A DNA stretch of 64,000 nt. Origin: Speluncibacter jeojiensis (lineage in GTDB: Bacteria > Actinomycetota > Actinomycetes > Mycobacteriales > Mycobacteriaceae). The notes below the pieces were generated by a model. That model was not told where the DNA came from and searched no databases. It saw nothing but the letters and a program-made list of their open reading frames with translations. The DNA lies in contig NZ_JAAIVF010000005.1 in NCBI RefSeq assembly GCF_029589495.1, positions 1 through 64,000 of the forward strand. Reading direction: 5' to 3'. The position numbers and the translations under genes were made by a program. Positions 62,792-64,000 of this stretch are shown in pieces (position 1 is the first letter of the stretch; every line of letters starts with the position of its first letter).

Positions 62792-64000
62792 TGCGTAACC
62801 GCAAGAAGTTGCTGCAAGGCGGAATCGCGGCAGTGCTGGTCGTGCTGCTGGGTATCAGCATCTACTACGTCTGGCCCGGCAACCAGCAGAACAAGATCGT
62901 CGCCTATTTCCCGACCACGACCGGCATCTACAAGGGTGACGACGTGCGGGTGCTCGGGGTCAAGGTCGGGTCGATCGACTCGATCCAGCCGATGGGCACG
63001 CAGGTCAAAATGGTCATGAGCGTCGACAAGGACGTCAAGGTCCCGGCCGATGCCAACGCGATCATCGTGGCCCAGTCGCTGGTCTCGTCGCGGTTCGTGC
63101 AGTTGACCCCGACCTACAACTCCGGGCCGGCGCTCGCCGACGGCGGGACGATTCCCCTGAGCCGCACCGCGGTTCCGGTCGAGTGGGACGAGATCAAGAA
63201 GGAACTCGACAAGCTGTCGACTGCTCTCGGACCCGAGGGCGACGACCCGGGTGCGCTGAACAAGTTCATCGGTACGGCCGCGGAAAACCTGGACGGCAAC
63301 GGCCAGCGCATCCGCGACACGCTCAAGCAGCTGTCGCAGACGATGAAGATCATGTCCGACGGCCGGACCGACCTGTTCTCGACGGTGCGCAACCTGCAGG
63401 CGTTCGTCAGCGCGCTGTCGGCGAGCAACGAGCAGATCGTGCAGTTCGGTGGGCACCTGGCCTCCGTGTCGCAGGTCCTGGCGAACAGCAACCAGCAGCT
63501 CGAGGGTTCGCTGAAGGACCTGAACGTGGCGGTCGCCAACGTGCAGCGCTTCGTGACGGACAACCGTGAGGGCCTGAGCAAGTCGGTGCAGCATCTGGCC
63601 GATGTGACCCAGGTGCTCGCCGACAAGAAGGGGCAGCTGGAGAAGATCCTGCACGCGGCCCCGACCTCGCTGGTCAACTTCTACAACATCTATCAGCCGG
63701 CCCAGGGCACCTTCACCGGTGCGATCGCGCTGAACAACCTGGCCAACCCGGTCGACATGATCTGCGGCGCGATGGCCGGCCAGGACGGCAAGACCGTGGA
63801 CCAGGACGTGGACCTGTGCCGGCAGCAGCTCGGGCCGGTGCTGAACACCATCAAGATGAACTACCCGCCGATCGGGACGAACCCGCTCACCGGCGTCACG
63901 GCCCTGCCCAACCAGGTCGTGTACACGGATCCGAGCCTGAAGAACGTGCCGCACATCCCCGATCCGCAGTTGCCGCCCAACGGAACTCCGGCGTCGCAGG
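62791..64000 (+). CDS. mce4D: Mce4D, MlaD-domain sterol uptake protein (runs off the window)
   Basis: At least 403 codons from ATG 62791, open to the window end. It has an anchor at about 8-28 (GGIAAVLVVLLGISIYYVW) and an MlaD domain (IVAYFPTTTGIYKGDDVRVLGVKVGSIDSI, about 35-65). A long helical region and FYNIYQPAQGTFTGAIALNNLANPVDMICG near 290-320 are characteristic of MceD proteins. The C-terminus is missing; mce4E and mce4F would be expected beyond the window. Confidence 0.92.
   Translation, partial: MRNRKKLLQGGIAAVLVVLLGISIYYVWPGNQQNKIVAYFPTTTGIYKGDDVRVLGVKVGSIDSIQPMGTQVKMVMSVDKDVKVPADANAIIVAQSLVSSRFVQLTPTYNSGPALADGGTIPLSRTAVPVEWDEIKKELDKLSTALGPEGDDPGALNKFIGTAAENLDGNGQRIRDTLKQLSQTMKIMSDGRTDLFSTVRNLQAFVSALSASNEQIVQFGGHLASVSQVLANSNQQLEGSLKDLNVAVANVQRFVTDNREGLSKSVQHLADVTQVLADKKGQLEKILHAAPTSLVNFYNIYQPAQGTFTGAIALNNLANPVDMICGAMAGQDGKTVDQDVDLCRQQLGPVLNTIKMNYPPIGTNPLTGVTALPNQVVYTDPSLKNVPHIPDPQLPPNGTPASQ

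Overview
The window is high-GC actinobacterial DNA, with GTG starts, many ATGA/GTGA gene overlaps and G+C-rich hairpin terminators. It carries most of a Mycobacterium/Rhodococcus/Gordonia-type sterol catabolic supercluster. The gene set (kstD, kshAB, hsaACB, fadD3, ipdABC, fadA5, cyp125, ltp3/ltp4, fadD19, mce4) together with operators fitting both KstR (TnnAACnnGTTnnA) and KstR2 (AnCAAGnnCTTGnT) points to Mycobacteriales. Gordonia or a close relative is my best guess, inferred from gene content only.

Layout. 1-158: 3' part of a 5S rRNA and its terminator. 197-2181: a cobalt-type thiocyanate hydrolase (SCNase) operon on the minus strand, with the beta and alpha subunits fused. 2359-13565: steroid-ring genes, namely an enoyl hydratase and kstD (-), two tandem hsaE paralogues and a thioesterase (+), kshA/small Cys protein/kshB (-), and hsaA-hsaC-hsaB (+) with no hsaD between hsaA and hsaC. 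14298-25521: KstR2-type genes for rings C/D: fadE33-fadE32-fadE31-echA-fadD3 (-), fadE30-ipdF (+), two SDRs, kstR2 and fadA6. 25715-30552: genes not obviously sterol-related (ABC exporter with TetR, CYP102-like P450 with divergent TetR, a DUF2277 gene with a damaged start). 30697-36087: ipdC-ipdB-ipdA-echA20 (-) and two SDRs (+). 36146-38626: Ddn-like protein, a GyrA-like/GNAT fusion, and fadA5. 38839-41501: cyp125 and a tandem CYP125 paralogue. 41520-44499: a small accessory island with a 24-bp palindrome, a degraded antitoxin/Doc pair, a serine-hydrolase remnant and an IS3-family element that splits a hypothetical gene. 44573-57463: side-chain genes, including those known for C24-branched (plant) sterols: DUF35-ltp4-ltp3-SnoaL (-), F420 enzyme-SnoaL (+), echA19 (-), fadD19-NPD flavoprotein (+), fadE27/fadE26 (-), fdxD and an SDR (+). 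57807-64000: the mce4 sterol importer (yrbE4A, yrbE4B, mce4A-D), with mce4D running off the end.

How it works together. Mce4 imports sterol. CYP125, FadD19, FadE26/27, EchA19, the R-hydratase, Ltp3/4 and FadA5 shorten the side chain. KstD and KshAB open ring B, and HsaAB and HsaC cleave ring A. HsaE handles the C5 dienoate fragment. FadD3, FadE30-33, IpdF, EchA20, IpdAB, IpdC and FadA6 degrade the remaining C/D-ring propionate. Not seen here: hsaD, hsaF/hsaG, kstR itself, and the ltp2-chsH1-chsH2-fadE29-fadE28 block that sits beside cyp125 in M. tuberculosis.

All family assignments come from reading translated sequence and recalled relatives. No database search was run.
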